DNA of 64,000 nt from Nocardia brasiliensis (lineage in GTDB: Bacteria; Actinomycetota; Actinomycetes; Mycobacteriales; Mycobacteriaceae): assembly GCF_011801125.1 (NCBI RefSeq), contig NZ_CP046171.1, positions 6,014,001 to 6,078,000 of the forward strand, read 5' to 3'. The translations under genes were made by a program, and so were the position numbers. The notes under the pieces were generated by a model that did no database searches, was not told the DNA's origin, and worked only from the letters and a program-made list of their open reading frames with translations. Below are positions 34,942 through 44,429 of the stretch, piece after piece (within the stretch, counting starts at the first letter, position 1; each line of letters begins with the position of its first letter).

Positions 34942-36033
34942 TCAGCGATCCCGCCGGGCGTAGCCGCCCGGATCGATACCGCGCAGCCGGCAGAACTCGG
35001 CGAGGTTGCCGCTCAGCAGCACGTCCGTGCGCGCCAGGTCAGGCACCGTCTGCGCGCCGAGCACCACCATCAGCTGCCGGATCTGGGTGAGCCAGTCGAC
35101 GATGGTCGAGACCAGCGCGTCGACACCGGCGCTCTGCAGCACGGACAGGAAGTAGCCCGACACCCCGACCGCACGCGCGCCGAGCGCGAGCGCCCGCACC
35201 ACGTCGAGCGGATGGCGCACGCCACCGGAGGCGAGCAGGCTCAGATCGCGCTGCTGGGCGACGCCGGCGGCATCGATCAGGCAGGCGGGCGCGGACTGCC
35301 CCCAGTCCCGCATGTAGGCGAAGTCCTCGTGCGGGCGGCGGGCGTTCTCGATGGTGGCGAAATTAGTGCCACCACGGCCGGATACGTCGACGATCGAGAC
35401 CCCGAGCTCGGCCGCGCGCCGCACTGCGGCCGCGCTCATCCCGAACCCGACCTCCTTGACGATCACCGGCACGTCCAACGCCGCCACGATCCTGGCGATA
35501 TGGCGCGGCCAGGCGGAGAAGTCCCGATCACCCTCGGGCATCACGATCTCCTGGATCGTGTTGATGTGGATCTGCAGCGCGTCGGCCGCGATCAGATCGA
35601 CTGCGCGCTGGGCCATTTCGGGCGTCGCGTTGGCGTTGACGTTGGCGATGACGAACCCGTCCGGATTCTCCTCGCGCAGCACCCGATAGGTCGGCGCGAC
35701 CGCGGGCTCGGCGAGATAGGCGCTCATCGAGCCGGAGGCGATCGGCACCCCGGTCTGCCTGGCCGCGATGGCGAGGCCACGGTTGATCTCCCCCGTGCCC
35801 GCGCTGCCCCCGGTCATCGCGTTGATGTACAACGGTACGTCCCAAGCGATTCCGGCGACCTGGGTGCCGAGCGACACCGCCGACTCGGCGCTGCCCGCCA
35901 GCGCGTGGTGCACGAAACGCACCTCGTCGAACTGGTTCGGCTCCAGGCCCGCGCTGCGCAGGTGATGCTGCTCCACCGCGAGACGGACATGGTCGTCTTT
36001 ACGGCTGCCGTAGATCTCCGACACTGATGTCAC
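34942..36033 (-). CDS. fni: Type 2 isopentenyl diphosphate isomerase
   Basis: A 363-residue FMN-dependent isomerase interconverting IPP and DMAPP. Motifs: RKDDHVRLAVEQ, YINAMTGGSAGTGEINRGLA, SGSMSAYLAEP, IHINTIQEIVMPEGDRDF, VIVKEVGFGMS, DVSGRGGTNFATIE and LASGGVRHPLDVVRALALGA. GTG 36033 is chosen for GAAAGG 8 bp upstream; it overlaps the 3' end of the phosphomevalonate kinase gene by 35 bp. Last gene of the mevalonate operon. Confidence 0.93.
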   Translation of the reverse strand: MTSVSEIYGSRKDDHVRLAVEQHHLRSAGLEPNQFDEVRFVHHALAGSAESAVSLGTQVAGIAWDVPLYINAMTGGSAGTGEINRGLAIAARQTGVPIASGSMSAYLAEPAVAPTYRVLREENPDGFVIANVNANATPEMAQRAVDLIAADALQIHINTIQEIVMPEGDRDFSAWPRHIARIVAALDVPVIVKEVGFGMSAAAVRRAAELGVSIVDVSGRGGTNFATIENARRPHEDFAYMRDWGQSAPACLIDAAGVAQQRDLSLLASGGVRHPLDVVRALALGARAVGVSGYFLSVLQSAGVDALVSTIVDWLTQIRQLMVVLGAQTVPDLARTDVLLSGNLAEFCRLRGIDPGGYARRDR

Positions 36034-37150
36034 TGGACTTGCCTTTCGCTGAAAACGGTTGATGCACACGCAGTTCGAGCGGCGTGATGCCGACCGCTCG
36101 CCACTGCGCGCGCAAGTTCGGGACGCCAGAGGGGGCGAGCAGCGCGATGCCGCAGTCGCCGCCGCCCGCGCCGGAGCTCTTCGCGACCGCGCCGAGCGCC
36201 TCGGCGGTGGTGCGCAGCGCGGCCAGCTCCGCGGTCTCGATCGCCACGCCCGCCAGCGCGCTCACCGCGCGCAGCAGCGCGCCCGCGCTGGCCACGGCCG
36301 TGCCGACGGACGCGTCGTCGCCGGCCTCCAGTGCCGCGACAAGGGCCGCGACACAGGCATTGCTGGCGACGACGAACCGGCTGTAGGCCGCCGAATCGCC
36401 CGCGATGCCGTTGCGCAGCAGCTCGACCAGCCCACTGGAGACCGCGGGCCGCCCCGACCAGCCCACCTCGAGACTCATCGTCCGTGGTGCGGGCACGCGC
36501 CGGGCGGACAGCTCCGGCCACGGCTGCCAGAGCAGATCGGTGATCTTGGTGTCGGGCGCGGCGAACTGCGCGGCCACCTGTGTCCGATCCGGCGCGCGGT
36601 AGGCGACCCAGCCGCCGAGCAGCGACGCCGCGACGTCGCCGCCCGAACACCGCGGATCCACCGCGAAGGCGGTCAGCAGGGCCAGCCGCAACAGTGCGTC
36701 CTCGTCCAGGTCGAACCGGTAGGCCCGCACCAGCGCGCGCACCACGCCGACGGTCACCGCGCCCGAGGAGCCGAGCCCGAACTTGCGCCCGGTCGCCGCG
36801 TCGTCCAGCGCCGAACTGATGTCGAGGTGAAAGCCGACCCACTGCTCACCGCGTTCCACGGCGAGCCGCTCGACCAGATCGACCGCGGTGAGCACGTGCC
36901 GCAGGGCAGCGGCGTCGGCCGGATCCGCCACCGCCGCACCGGTTGTCGCACCGCGGCGGAGCAGCTCGACCGGATGGGCCCCGGTGTGTGCGGTGGTGAC
37001 GGTCCGGCGCGACGGCGCGTCGGCGGGCGCCGGGCCGACCGCGACGGTCAGGTAGCGATCCACCGCGATGAGCACCGCCGCGCCGCCCGGCTCCAGCACC
37101 GCGTATTCACCGGCGATGTACAGCTTGCCCGGAACGTCAACGGTGTACAT
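35999..37150 (-). CDS. mvaK2: Phosphomevalonate kinase
   Basis: A 383-residue GHMP kinase starting MYTVDVPGKLYIAGEYAVLE at ATG 37150. The ATP-binding loop KFGLGSSGAVTVG, the GGDVAASLLGGW region and the C-terminal KSSGAGGGDCGIAL motif identify the actinobacterial phosphomevalonate kinase. It converts mevalonate 5-phosphate to the diphosphate. It overlaps the decarboxylase gene by 14 bp and the IDI gene by 35 bp, so all are translationally coupled. Confidence 0.92.
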   Translation of the reverse strand: MYTVDVPGKLYIAGEYAVLEPGGAAVLIAVDRYLTVAVGPAPADAPSRRTVTTAHTGAHPVELLRRGATTGAAVADPADAAALRHVLTAVDLVERLAVERGEQWVGFHLDISSALDDAATGRKFGLGSSGAVTVGVVRALVRAYRFDLDEDALLRLALLTAFAVDPRCSGGDVAASLLGGWVAYRAPDRTQVAAQFAAPDTKITDLLWQPWPELSARRVPAPRTMSLEVGWSGRPAVSSGLVELLRNGIAGDSAAYSRFVVASNACVAALVAALEAGDDASVGTAVASAGALLRAVSALAGVAIETAELAALRTTAEALGAVAKSSGAGGGDCGIALLAPSGVPNLRAQWRAVGITPLELRVHQPFSAKGKSSDISVGDLRQP

Positions 37151-38186
37151 GGGCACTCGATTCGGCCGAGCCGCCGAGCGCCGCGCCGGGGCCTGGTGTG
37201 GCCACGATGACCCGCATCGCCGGGTCGGTCTCAGCCAGTGCCGCGGCAACCACGGCGCTGTCGCGCTGATCGCAGAGCACCTTGACGTTGGGGCCCGCGT
37301 CCATCGTCGCGTACGCCGCGACGCCATCGGCGCGCAGCGCGACCACCCGGTCGAGCACCCGCATCGACCCCGGCGCGAAGTAACGCACGGCCGGGCGGGC
37401 GCCCAGCATCGTGGCGTGCATGCCGAGCGCGTTGCGTTCGGCGATCTCACCCACCGCCGCCAGATCGCCTGCCGCGATGGCGGTGTGCATATCGCGCAGA
37501 TCCTGTTCGCTGGAGCGCACCCACGGCTGATAGAACGGCGAGGTGTCGACGGTGCGCCGCATCGCCGCCCGGCTCGTGATGGACTTCTCGCCGGCATCGA
37601 CCAGCGCGACGACCAACGCGGGGTCGAGCAGCGGCGCCTCGATCGGTTCGGCGTAGCTGCTGAGATCGCCTGCGGCGCCGACGCCTTCGCCGCGATGCCA
37701 CTGGGCGAAGCCGCCGAAGATCGAGCGCGAGGCACTGCCGGAGCCGCGCCGGGCCAGCCGCGACAGCGCGCGCTCGTCCAGGTCGAGACCATAGGCGGCG
37801 GCCGCCGCCACCGCGAGCGCGGCGAACCCCGAGGCCGAGGAGGCAAGGCCGGCCCCGGTCGGCCCGGTATTGACGGTGTGCACCCGGGCGCGACGCCGAT
37901 CGCCCGCCAAATCCCTTACCAGGTCCAGGAATCCGACGACCTTGGCGGCGAAGGCCTGCGCCGCGGGACCGTCGGCCACGGTGACACTGTCGGCCGGGAG
38001 GTCCTCCGCGATCGTCACGGTGGTGACGGTCGCGAAGACGCCGAGGGTCAACGACAGGCTGCTGGTGACCGGAAGATGAAGTGCCTCATCACGTTTGCCC
38101 CAGTATTTGATCAGGGCGATGTTCGGGTACGCGGTCGCGGTGACGCCCTCGGCGCCGACGCGCGCCGCCGCCTCCGGTGTACTCAC
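37137..38186 (-). CDS. mvaD: Diphosphomevalonate decarboxylase
   Basis: A 349-residue GHMP enzyme making IPP. Signatures: ATAYPNIALIKYWGKRDE at the N-terminus, TGAGLASSASGFAALA (ATP loop), RRGSGSASRSIFGGFAQW and YATMDAGPNVKVLCDQ. GTG 38186 overlaps the mevalonate kinase stop in a GTGA junction. Confidence 0.94.
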   Translation of the reverse strand: MSTPEAAARVGAEGVTATAYPNIALIKYWGKRDEALHLPVTSSLSLTLGVFATVTTVTIAEDLPADSVTVADGPAAQAFAAKVVGFLDLVRDLAGDRRRARVHTVNTGPTGAGLASSASGFAALAVAAAAAYGLDLDERALSRLARRGSGSASRSIFGGFAQWHRGEGVGAAGDLSSYAEPIEAPLLDPALVVALVDAGEKSITSRAAMRRTVDTSPFYQPWVRSSEQDLRDMHTAIAAGDLAAVGEIAERNALGMHATMLGARPAVRYFAPGSMRVLDRVVALRADGVAAYATMDAGPNVKVLCDQRDSAVVAAALAETDPAMRVIVATPGPGAALGGSAESSAHVHR

Positions 38187-39223
38187 GAGCGCGCTCCGTC
38201 CGCGCGCAACGCGACGGTGTGGCAGCGGTCCGCGCCCGCGGCCAGCAGCACACCGTGCAGGTGCGCGGCGGCGGCCTCGTCCTCGGCGAGGGCGATGACA
38301 CAGCCGCCAAGACCGCCGCCGGACAGCTTGGCGCCCAAGGCGCCCGCCTCCAGCGCGGCACCGACCAGCGTCTCGATCTCGGGGCAGCTCACGCCGAGCC
38401 GGTCGAGGATGAAATGGGTCGCGGTCATCTTCGCGCCCACCTCGGCGAAGCGGCCCTCGGCCAGGTCGGCCGCGGCGGCGCTGGTCATCGCCCCCGCCCG
38501 CGCCAGCAGGTCGGTGCCCGCCGCGCCGAGGGTGACGAGATTGCGGTGCACGGTCGAAACCGCCTGCCTGGTACTGCCGTTCACCCCGGTATCGGCCACC
38601 ACCAGCACCGGCCGCGCCGCGCCCTCGGCCACCGGGAGCGCCGCGACCGCGCCGTCCTGGAACCACATCGGGCCGCCCCTGCTGATCACCGTGCGCGCGT
38701 CCACGCCGCTGGCCTTGCCGTGCGCGAATGATTCGGACTGCTGGATCAGGGCGAACATGGTGTCGCCGTCCAGTTCTCGGCCCCACAGCGCGGCCACCGC
38801 CTCGATGATGGCGGCCGAACTCGCGGCGCTGGAGCCGAAGCCACGTCCCGCCGGGATACCGCTGTCGACCGTGACGAACAGCCCGTCGTCCGGGCGGTCG
38901 AGGTACTCGCAGACCGCGGAGACGGCCAGCCGGGGCACCGCGGAGGCGTCGAGATGGGAGGCCGCCGAGAGTTCCCGTCGGCCGGAGTCGAGGGTCGACG
39001 ATTCGATCGCGACCGGGCCGGGCCTGCGGCGGGCACGCGCGGTCACCGGCAGCGACGGCACCGGCAGCGAGATCGCGGGCTTGCCGTACAGCACGACGTG
39101 CTCACCGAACAAGATCAGCTTGGCGCTCGCGCGCCCGGTGCCGACCTCGCCGTCGGCGCGCTCGGGCGCCGCGTGCCCGCGTGCCGCCAGCACACTGCGT
39201 TGGGGCCACATTCCGTTCTCCAT
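38183..39223 (-). CDS. mvk: Mevalonate kinase
   Basis: A 346-residue GHMP kinase phosphorylating mevalonate. GRASAKLILFGEHVVLYGKP, the ATP loop GRGFGSSAASSAAIIEA, SGVDARTVISRGG and the C-terminal GAKLSGGGLGGCVIAL are present. About 30 extra residues precede the conserved start, which may begin downstream. It lies 41 bp after the HMG-CoA synthase gene. Confidence 0.92.
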   Translation of the reverse strand: MENGMWPQRSVLAARGHAAPERADGEVGTGRASAKLILFGEHVVLYGKPAISLPVPSLPVTARARRRPGPVAIESSTLDSGRRELSAASHLDASAVPRLAVSAVCEYLDRPDDGLFVTVDSGIPAGRGFGSSAASSAAIIEAVAALWGRELDGDTMFALIQQSESFAHGKASGVDARTVISRGGPMWFQDGAVAALPVAEGAARPVLVVADTGVNGSTRQAVSTVHRNLVTLGAAGTDLLARAGAMTSAAAADLAEGRFAEVGAKMTATHFILDRLGVSCPEIETLVGAALEAGALGAKLSGGGLGGCVIALAEDEAAAAHLHGVLLAAGADRCHTVALRADGARS

Positions 39224-39264
39224 CAGCGCATTTCACTCTCGGTGTGGATCGGTCCGCACCCGCA

Positions 39265-40443
39265 TCACTGCGCGCGGGCCGCCCCGTAGATTCTCGAATG
39301 TCCCGCGATCGCCGTCAGCCGGAACGGACTGCCGCTCGTCTCGTCGAGCACCAGCTCCGTGCCGTCCTCGGGCAGCGCGACATTGCGCAGGGCACGATAT
39401 TTTTCGTACGAGATGGGCTCACGACGTGCGATCGCCGCCCGGTTCTCCGCGGTCCGCAGGTGTTCGCGGTACCCAGGAACCATTGTGACCGAAAACAACT
39501 CGGCGACACAGCCCGACCCGTAACTGAACAGCGCCACCGACTTGCCGTCGAGATCCTCGCAGTGGTCGAGCAGCGAGATCAGCCCGACGAACAGCGAGGC
39601 GGTGTAGCTGTTGCCGATCGCCCGGTTGTAGATCGTGGTCGGCGCCAGATCCGCGTACAGGCGGGCCGTGCTCGCCTCGATGCCCTTGAGCTCGAGCAGC
39701 CGGGTGTGCGCCTTGTAGGCCATCTTGGTGAACGGCTGGTGGTAGCAGAAGCCGGCGAACTCGGTGACGCCGCGCCCGCCCCTGGCCTCGTAGTCCTTCC
39801 ATGCCTGCTCGACGGCCTCGAGGTAGGCCCCGACCGAGAGCTTGCCGTCCACCAGCGGGGTGGAGCGGTAGTTGGGGCGCCAGAAGTCCTGGACGTTCGC
39901 GGTGTAGAGCCCGACCGTCTCGTCGACGACCGCGAGATCCGGGTTCGCCGAGATCAGCATCGCGACCGCCGCGGCGCCCTGGGTGCCCTCGCCGCCGGAG
40001 TCGACGTCGTATTTGGCGATGTCGCTGGCGATCACGAGCACGCGCTGCGCGGGATCGCGGGCGACGATGCCCACCGCGAGCTGCAGCGCGGAGGTGCCGC
40101 CGTAGCAGGCCTGCTTCAACTCGACGGCGCGGGTCGCCGCGGGCAGCCCGATCAGATCCTGCACGTAGACCGCGGCGGCCTTCGACTGGTCGATCCCGGT
40201 CTCGGTGGCGAACAGGATCGTCCTGATGCCATCGACACCGTGTTTGGCGACAATCTGTTTGGCCGCGGCCGCCGCCATGGTGACGATGTCCTCGTCGGTG
40301 GCGGGCACGGTCTGCGAGGTCTGCCCCAGGCCGATGTAGTACTTGTTGACGTCCACGCCGTTGTGCCTGGCCAGTTCGGCGAGATCCATCGCGTAGTGGC
40401 CGGTGGCCATGGCGATGTCGTGGATTCCGATAGCCACTGTCAT
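39265..40443 (-). CDS. mvaS: HMG-CoA synthase
   Basis: A 392-residue thiolase-fold enzyme condensing acetyl-CoA and acetoacetyl-CoA. The catalytic Cys113 is in LKQACYGGTSAL; IGLGQTSQTVPATDEDIVTM, HQPFTKMAYKAHTRL (His) and FSYGSGCVAELFSV are typical. It starts at ATG 40443, overlapping the reductase stop by 4 bp. The family enzyme length is 380-390 residues. Confidence 0.94.
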   Translation of the reverse strand: MTVAIGIHDIAMATGHYAMDLAELARHNGVDVNKYYIGLGQTSQTVPATDEDIVTMAAAAAKQIVAKHGVDGIRTILFATETGIDQSKAAAVYVQDLIGLPAATRAVELKQACYGGTSALQLAVGIVARDPAQRVLVIASDIAKYDVDSGGEGTQGAAAVAMLISANPDLAVVDETVGLYTANVQDFWRPNYRSTPLVDGKLSVGAYLEAVEQAWKDYEARGGRGVTEFAGFCYHQPFTKMAYKAHTRLLELKGIEASTARLYADLAPTTIYNRAIGNSYTASLFVGLISLLDHCEDLDGKSVALFSYGSGCVAELFSVTMVPGYREHLRTAENRAAIARREPISYEKYRALRNVALPEDGTELVLDETSGSPFRLTAIAGHSRIYGAARAQ

Positions 40444-41507
40444 TGGCCCGTTCCTTCTCCTGATGCCGAGCGCTCGAAGCGGATGTGCGTCCGCATCAAT
40501 TCGCCCGGGTTTGTCTGCGCCGCAAGCAGAGACAGTTCTCCGCAGAGCACGGCGGCGGCGGTGAGCACGGCGAGCCGCCGTGCGTTACCGCCGACTTCCC
40601 TGCTCTCGCGGCACCCCATCCGGGCCAGGTTCGCCTCGACGAAGTCCAGCCCCTTGCCGTTGCCGACGGTGCCGACGATGAGATTCGGTAGCGCGCAGGA
40701 GAAATAGAGGTCCCCGTCGCGATCCTCGACATGGGTGATCCCCTGCGAGCCCTCCACGATGTTCGCCGCGTCCTGCCCGGTCGCCAGGTAGACCCCGAGC
40801 AGCATGTTCGCGTAATGCGCGTTCGCCGTGCGGATTCCGCCCGCGATCGTGGTGCCGATCAGGTTCTTGCGCACGTTCAGATCGGCCACCTGCGCGGCGG
40901 TGGTGTGCAGCCGCTTGGTCACGATCTCGCGCGGGATCAGTATCTCGGCGACGACGTTCTTGCCCCGGCCGAGGATCCCGTTGACCGCGGAGGCCTTCTT
41001 GTCGGTGCAGAAGTTCCCCGACACCGACCCGTAGCGGACACCGGGCACGGTGTTCACGATGTGACCGAGCAGGGTGTCGGCCGCCAGGGTCACCATGTTG
41101 TGCCCCGAGGCGTCGCCGGTGGTGAACTCGAAGCGCAGGAACAGCAGGTTGCCGACGATCTGGTGGTGCAGGTCGATCAGGTCGGCGAAGCGGCTGCACT
41201 CGCTGACGATCCGGCGCAGCTGCGGCAGTTCGGCGGCGAGCTGGCGGGCCGCTGCGAGCGCGGTTCCCGCGTCGTCGGCCTCCAGCAGCACCGACCTGGT
41301 CATCCGCTCGTCCACCAGCGTGGCAACGATGCCGCGTTCGCACAGGGTGGAGATCTTGGCACCGCGCCCCACCGAAGGCCACAGGGGCGATTCGTAGGTG
41401 GCCAGCGGGACCTCGACCAGGCCCTCGGCGACGTTGCCGGAGATCTTGAGCGGTCCGACCCAGCGCATCGGCACCGTAGCTGCCGCGAAAGTATCCTCAG
41501 TCATCAC
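40440..41507 (-). CDS. mvaA: HMG-CoA reductase
   Basis: A 355-residue soluble HMG-CoA reductase, as in Streptomyces mevalonate clusters. The catalytic motifs are MRWVGPLKISGNVAEG, DASGHNMVTLAADTL, GNFCTDKKASAVNG (Lys), GTVGNGKGL and the terminal His region. It makes mevalonate, the committed step. GTG 41507 and ATG 41504 are both possible and overlap the SGNH hydrolase stop in a GTGATG junction. Confidence 0.94.
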   Translation of the reverse strand: MMTEDTFAAATVPMRWVGPLKISGNVAEGLVEVPLATYESPLWPSVGRGAKISTLCERGIVATLVDERMTRSVLLEADDAGTALAAARQLAAELPQLRRIVSECSRFADLIDLHHQIVGNLLFLRFEFTTGDASGHNMVTLAADTLLGHIVNTVPGVRYGSVSGNFCTDKKASAVNGILGRGKNVVAEILIPREIVTKRLHTTAAQVADLNVRKNLIGTTIAGGIRTANAHYANMLLGVYLATGQDAANIVEGSQGITHVEDRDGDLYFSCALPNLIVGTVGNGKGLDFVEANLARMGCRESREVGGNARRLAVLTAAAVLCGELSLLAAQTNPGELMRTHIRFERSASGEGTGQ

Positions 41508-42433
41508 AATCCGAACTGTTCCTTGATGCCGGTGGCCGTGACCGTGTCACCGTGCTGGGTCGGGTGGAACGGGATGCCCAGGAACTCACCGGTGGGGTTG
41601 AAGTACCCGTTGATCCACGAATCCGCGGCGCAGCTGCCGTGGCCCGCGGTGGCCGCCCTGGTGTCGTAGAAGCCGACGTTCAGTGCCGCGGCGGCGCCGC
41701 GCTGCGCGTCGTCGACCTTGTCCAGGAACTCGGTCATCGCGCCGGCACGCGGTTGCGACATCCGGCCCACCGGGGTCTCCCAGCACCACTGCGGGTTACC
41801 GCGCTCGCCGATCGTCGGGTAGCCGACGAAGACGATCTGCGCGTTCGGCGCGTAGTAGCGCACGTAGTCCACGACCGGCTTGATCCAGGCCACGTACTGC
41901 TCGGCGTTCACCCCGCGCGCGTCGGGCGCCCGGCCGTCCAGCCCGGCGTCGGGACCGCAGCCCTGGATGAAGTTCGGCAGGCAGGTGACCTCGGCGTCGA
42001 GCGCGCGCTGACGGTTGGCGCTGTTCCAGATGTCGTTCTGGCCCAACTGGATCGTGACCAGTCGGGTCTTCGAACCGAACGCGCCGGCCGAGGCGGCCAG
42101 CTTGGCCATGTGGGTCGCGGTGTAGTGCGGCGGGGTGGCCAGGGACGCGCCGAGGCAGGAGACGTCCTCCAGATCGTCCGCGGCCAGGTTCATCTGCGCG
42201 GCCAGCTGCTTGGGCCACGAGGTGTCCGAACGCTGGCAGGACTTGTCGCCGCCGTAGCCGAAGCCGAGCGAGTAGATGATGTTGCCGTTGGTGGTGTAGG
42301 AATCGCCGATCGCCACGAAGGATTTTCCGTCGGCGCTCTCGTCGGCGGCGGCCGGCGCGGCGGTGCCGAGCAGGGCGGACGCGGCGCACAGCGAGGCGGC
42401 GGCGAGGAGTCGGATGGAGGTGGAAGTCTTCAC
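41504..42433 (-). CDS. Secreted SGNH/GDSL hydrolase
   Basis: A 309-residue exported esterase/lipase. GTG 42433 (GAAGAGAG upstream) begins a signal peptide ending ...APAAADE. SGNH blocks: FVAIGDSYTTNG (Ser), SCLGAS (Gly), LGQNDIW (Asn) and FHPTQHG (His), so the active site is complete. Six cysteines suggest disulfides. It is the first gene of the mevalonate operon, translationally coupled to HMG-CoA reductase by a GTGA overlap. This is an unusual partner for isoprenoid genes. It might deacylate an exported product or free an acyl-modified form. Confidence 0.85.
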   Translation of the reverse strand: MKTSTSIRLLAAASLCAASALLGTAAPAAADESADGKSFVAIGDSYTTNGNIIYSLGFGYGGDKSCQRSDTSWPKQLAAQMNLAADDLEDVSCLGASLATPPHYTATHMAKLAASAGAFGSKTRLVTIQLGQNDIWNSANRQRALDAEVTCLPNFIQGCGPDAGLDGRAPDARGVNAEQYVAWIKPVVDYVRYYAPNAQIVFVGYPTIGERGNPQWCWETPVGRMSQPRAGAMTEFLDKVDDAQRGAAAALNVGFYDTRAATAGHGSCAADSWINGYFNPTGEFLGIPFHPTQHGDTVTATGIKEQFGL

Positions 42434-42475
42434 GATTCGAATCTCTCTTCGGGGATGTTCAGTCCGTTTCGGAGT

Positions 42476-42505
42476 CGGCGGCCCCGAACCTTGTCGGGGC
42501 CGCCG
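42476..42505 (-). terminator. Strong hairpin between the secreted protein and SGNH hydrolase genes
   Basis: A 12-bp perfect inverted repeat (42476-42487 and 42494-42505, 6-nt loop), 36 bp after the stop at 42541 and 43 bp before the SGNH start. It separates the mevalonate operon from the upstream genes, or attenuates read-through into it. Confidence 0.75.
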
Positions 42506-42540
42506 CTGGCAGACAGCGGGGCGCTCGCGCCCAGCGAGTG

Positions 42541-43437
42541 CTAGAGCCCGTTCACCTTCGTGAGCGTGGCGAGCACACCGTCGATGGCTCCCCACGTGGC
42601 GTTGATCGCGGTGGTGGTGATGCCGCGGGTCGCCGGGTTGGCCAGGCCGACGCCGTTGGCCAGGTTGGTGGCGTTCACGCTGGCGAGCGCGCTGCGCAGC
42701 AGCATGGTCGAGCCGACGCCCTCGCCGGTGATCCGATCGAGGCCCTCACCGAAGAAATAGAACCGCCACAGCGGACCGACATCGGCGTTGTAGGTCTGCT
42801 TGGTGCGGCTGACCAACGTCGGATTGTTGACGGCGATGGCGTCCATCAACTTGAAGTAATCGGCCGAGTTGTCCGGGCCGATGCCGGTCGAGGCGAGCGC
42901 CTGCGGGATATCAACGCTCATATGCGCGTTGTAGCCGACCATGGCCACATATGCGCCGGACTCCGCGCAATTACCGGCCAGCCCGAAATAGGGCGCCCAC
43001 TGCCAGGCGATCGGCACGCCGGTGAATTCGGCGTGCACGGCGCGCAACCACGCTTCGTAACCCTCGAAGAAGAATTGCGCGTCGCGCTGCGGGTCGGTGA
43101 GCCCGGCGCCGGAACGAATCATCGGCAGCACCGTCGCGCGGTCCGCGGTATCGTTCATCAACGCGAAGAGGCCGCGTCGATCACCGTGTGCGACAAGGAT
43201 TTCCATGATCTGGGCGTTGCGCTCGCCGACCTCGACGAGGCGCTGCACACCGTCGGCGCCAGCGATGGTGTCCATGTCGGAGAGCTCGGTGATCGTGGCG
43301 ATTTCGGCGGCATCGAGCGGCGTGCCGCAGGCCGTGGCGGAGACCGGGGATTCCGCGGCGGCGGGGCCGGCGAATCCGGGCCAGAGCGCTGCCGCGCAAG
43401 CCATTGTTGCGACCATGAGTCGCCCATTGCGTAGCAT
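42541..43437 (-). CDS. Secreted protein of unknown function (DUF5995-like)
   Basis: A 298-residue exported protein. ATG 43437 or GTG 43440 begin a signal peptide ending ...FAGPAAAES. The mature region is helical, with DTADRATVLPMIRSG, FFFEGYEAWLRAVHAEF, AYVAMVGYNAHMSVDIP and a His/Asn/Asp set that could hold a metal or act in catalysis. I associate the pattern loosely with DUF5995-type proteins but cannot verify it. It lies between the phz-like operon and the mevalonate operon on the same strand. Confidence 0.6.
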   Translation of the reverse strand: MLRNGRLMVATMACAAALWPGFAGPAAAESPVSATACGTPLDAAEIATITELSDMDTIAGADGVQRLVEVGERNAQIMEILVAHGDRRGLFALMNDTADRATVLPMIRSGAGLTDPQRDAQFFFEGYEAWLRAVHAEFTGVPIAWQWAPYFGLAGNCAESGAYVAMVGYNAHMSVDIPQALASTGIGPDNSADYFKLMDAIAVNNPTLVSRTKQTYNADVGPLWRFYFFGEGLDRITGEGVGSTMLLRSALASVNATNLANGVGLANPATRGITTTAINATWGAIDGVLATLTKVNGL

Positions 43438-43577
43438 CACGATGATGCCCTTTCTGAATAATCCACGGGATTTACCGGTAGATATTTGCCGGTGTATACA
43501 CAAAGACTAATCGGATTGTCGGTCGCCATTCCATGGCAGCTCCTTGTCACCGGCACGCCGACCTGGGGATTCGCCGC

Positions 43578-44429
43578 TCACCCGAACCGCAGCAGCAACC
43601 TGCCCACCGCGCGCGGACCCGACAGCCGCAATGCCCACAGCACCGGCACATACCGCGGAATCACCTGTACCGGCCGGTGCCGAATCGCGGTCAAAATCCA
43701 CGCCGCGGCCTGCTCGGGGGTCAGGCCGGGCAGCTTGCGATACTCCGGGGTCGGCGCGCTCATCGCGGTGTGCACCAGCGGGTAGTGGACCGAGGTCACC
43801 GCGACCCCGCGACCGGACAGCTCGGCGTCCACGCAGCGACCGAACGCGGTCAGCGCCGTCTTGGAGCTCTGGTATGCCGCGAAACGGGGCGAGGTGCCGG
43901 TGGGCACGGTCCAGGTGCCGACATTGACGATGTGGCCGCGGCCGGACTCCAGCATGCCGGGCAGCAGACCGAGGCTGAGCCGGACCGGGCCGAAGTAGTT
44001 GATGCCCATGGTGCGCCGGAAGTCGTGCATGCGGTCGAACGACTCCGTGATCGGGCGGCGGATGGACCGGCCCGCGTTGTTGACCAGGACGTCCACCCGG
44101 CCGACCGAGGTACGCACCCAGTCGAGCAGCGCGTCGACCTCACCGTCATCGGTGAGGTCGCAGGCCCGGTACACGGCCTTCCCGCCCGCGGCCCGGATCT
44201 GCTCGGACAGCGCAAGGAGTTCGGGCTCCCGCCGCGCCACCAGCACGACCTCGGCCCCGGCCGCGGCGGCTGCCACCGCCGCGGCCCGGCCGATGCCGGC
44301 GGACGCGCCGGTGATCAGGATCCGTTTGCCGCCGATCGGCTCGGGGTCCTTGGCCCGCCGCACCGGAACGGGCTGGTTCACCGCATCCGCGATGCGGCCG
44401 AGCACGCGGCGCACCAGCCGCCTAGCCAC
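43578..44429 (-). CDS. Short-chain dehydrogenase/reductase
   Basis: A 283-residue classical SDR. TGASAGIG cofactor motif, NNAG, catalytic Ser in NVGTW region, and YQSSK (Tyr/Lys) are intact. An N-terminal extension of 30 residues and a C-terminal amphipathic tail (VLWALRLSGPRAVGRLLLRF) suggest membrane association, as in SDRs acting on lipidic substrates. It overlaps the phzE-like gene by 8 bp. It may oxidise or reduce the prenyl chain or the aromatic intermediate. Confidence 0.85.
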   Translation of the reverse strand: MARRLVRRVLGRIADAVNQPVPVRRAKDPEPIGGKRILITGASAGIGRAAAVAAAAAGAEVVLVARREPELLALSEQIRAAGGKAVYRACDLTDDGEVDALLDWVRTSVGRVDVLVNNAGRSIRRPITESFDRMHDFRRTMGINYFGPVRLSLGLLPGMLESGRGHIVNVGTWTVPTGTSPRFAAYQSSKTALTAFGRCVDAELSGRGVAVTSVHYPLVHTAMSAPTPEYRKLPGLTPEQAAAWILTAIRHRPVQVIPRYVPVLWALRLSGPRAVGRLLLRFG

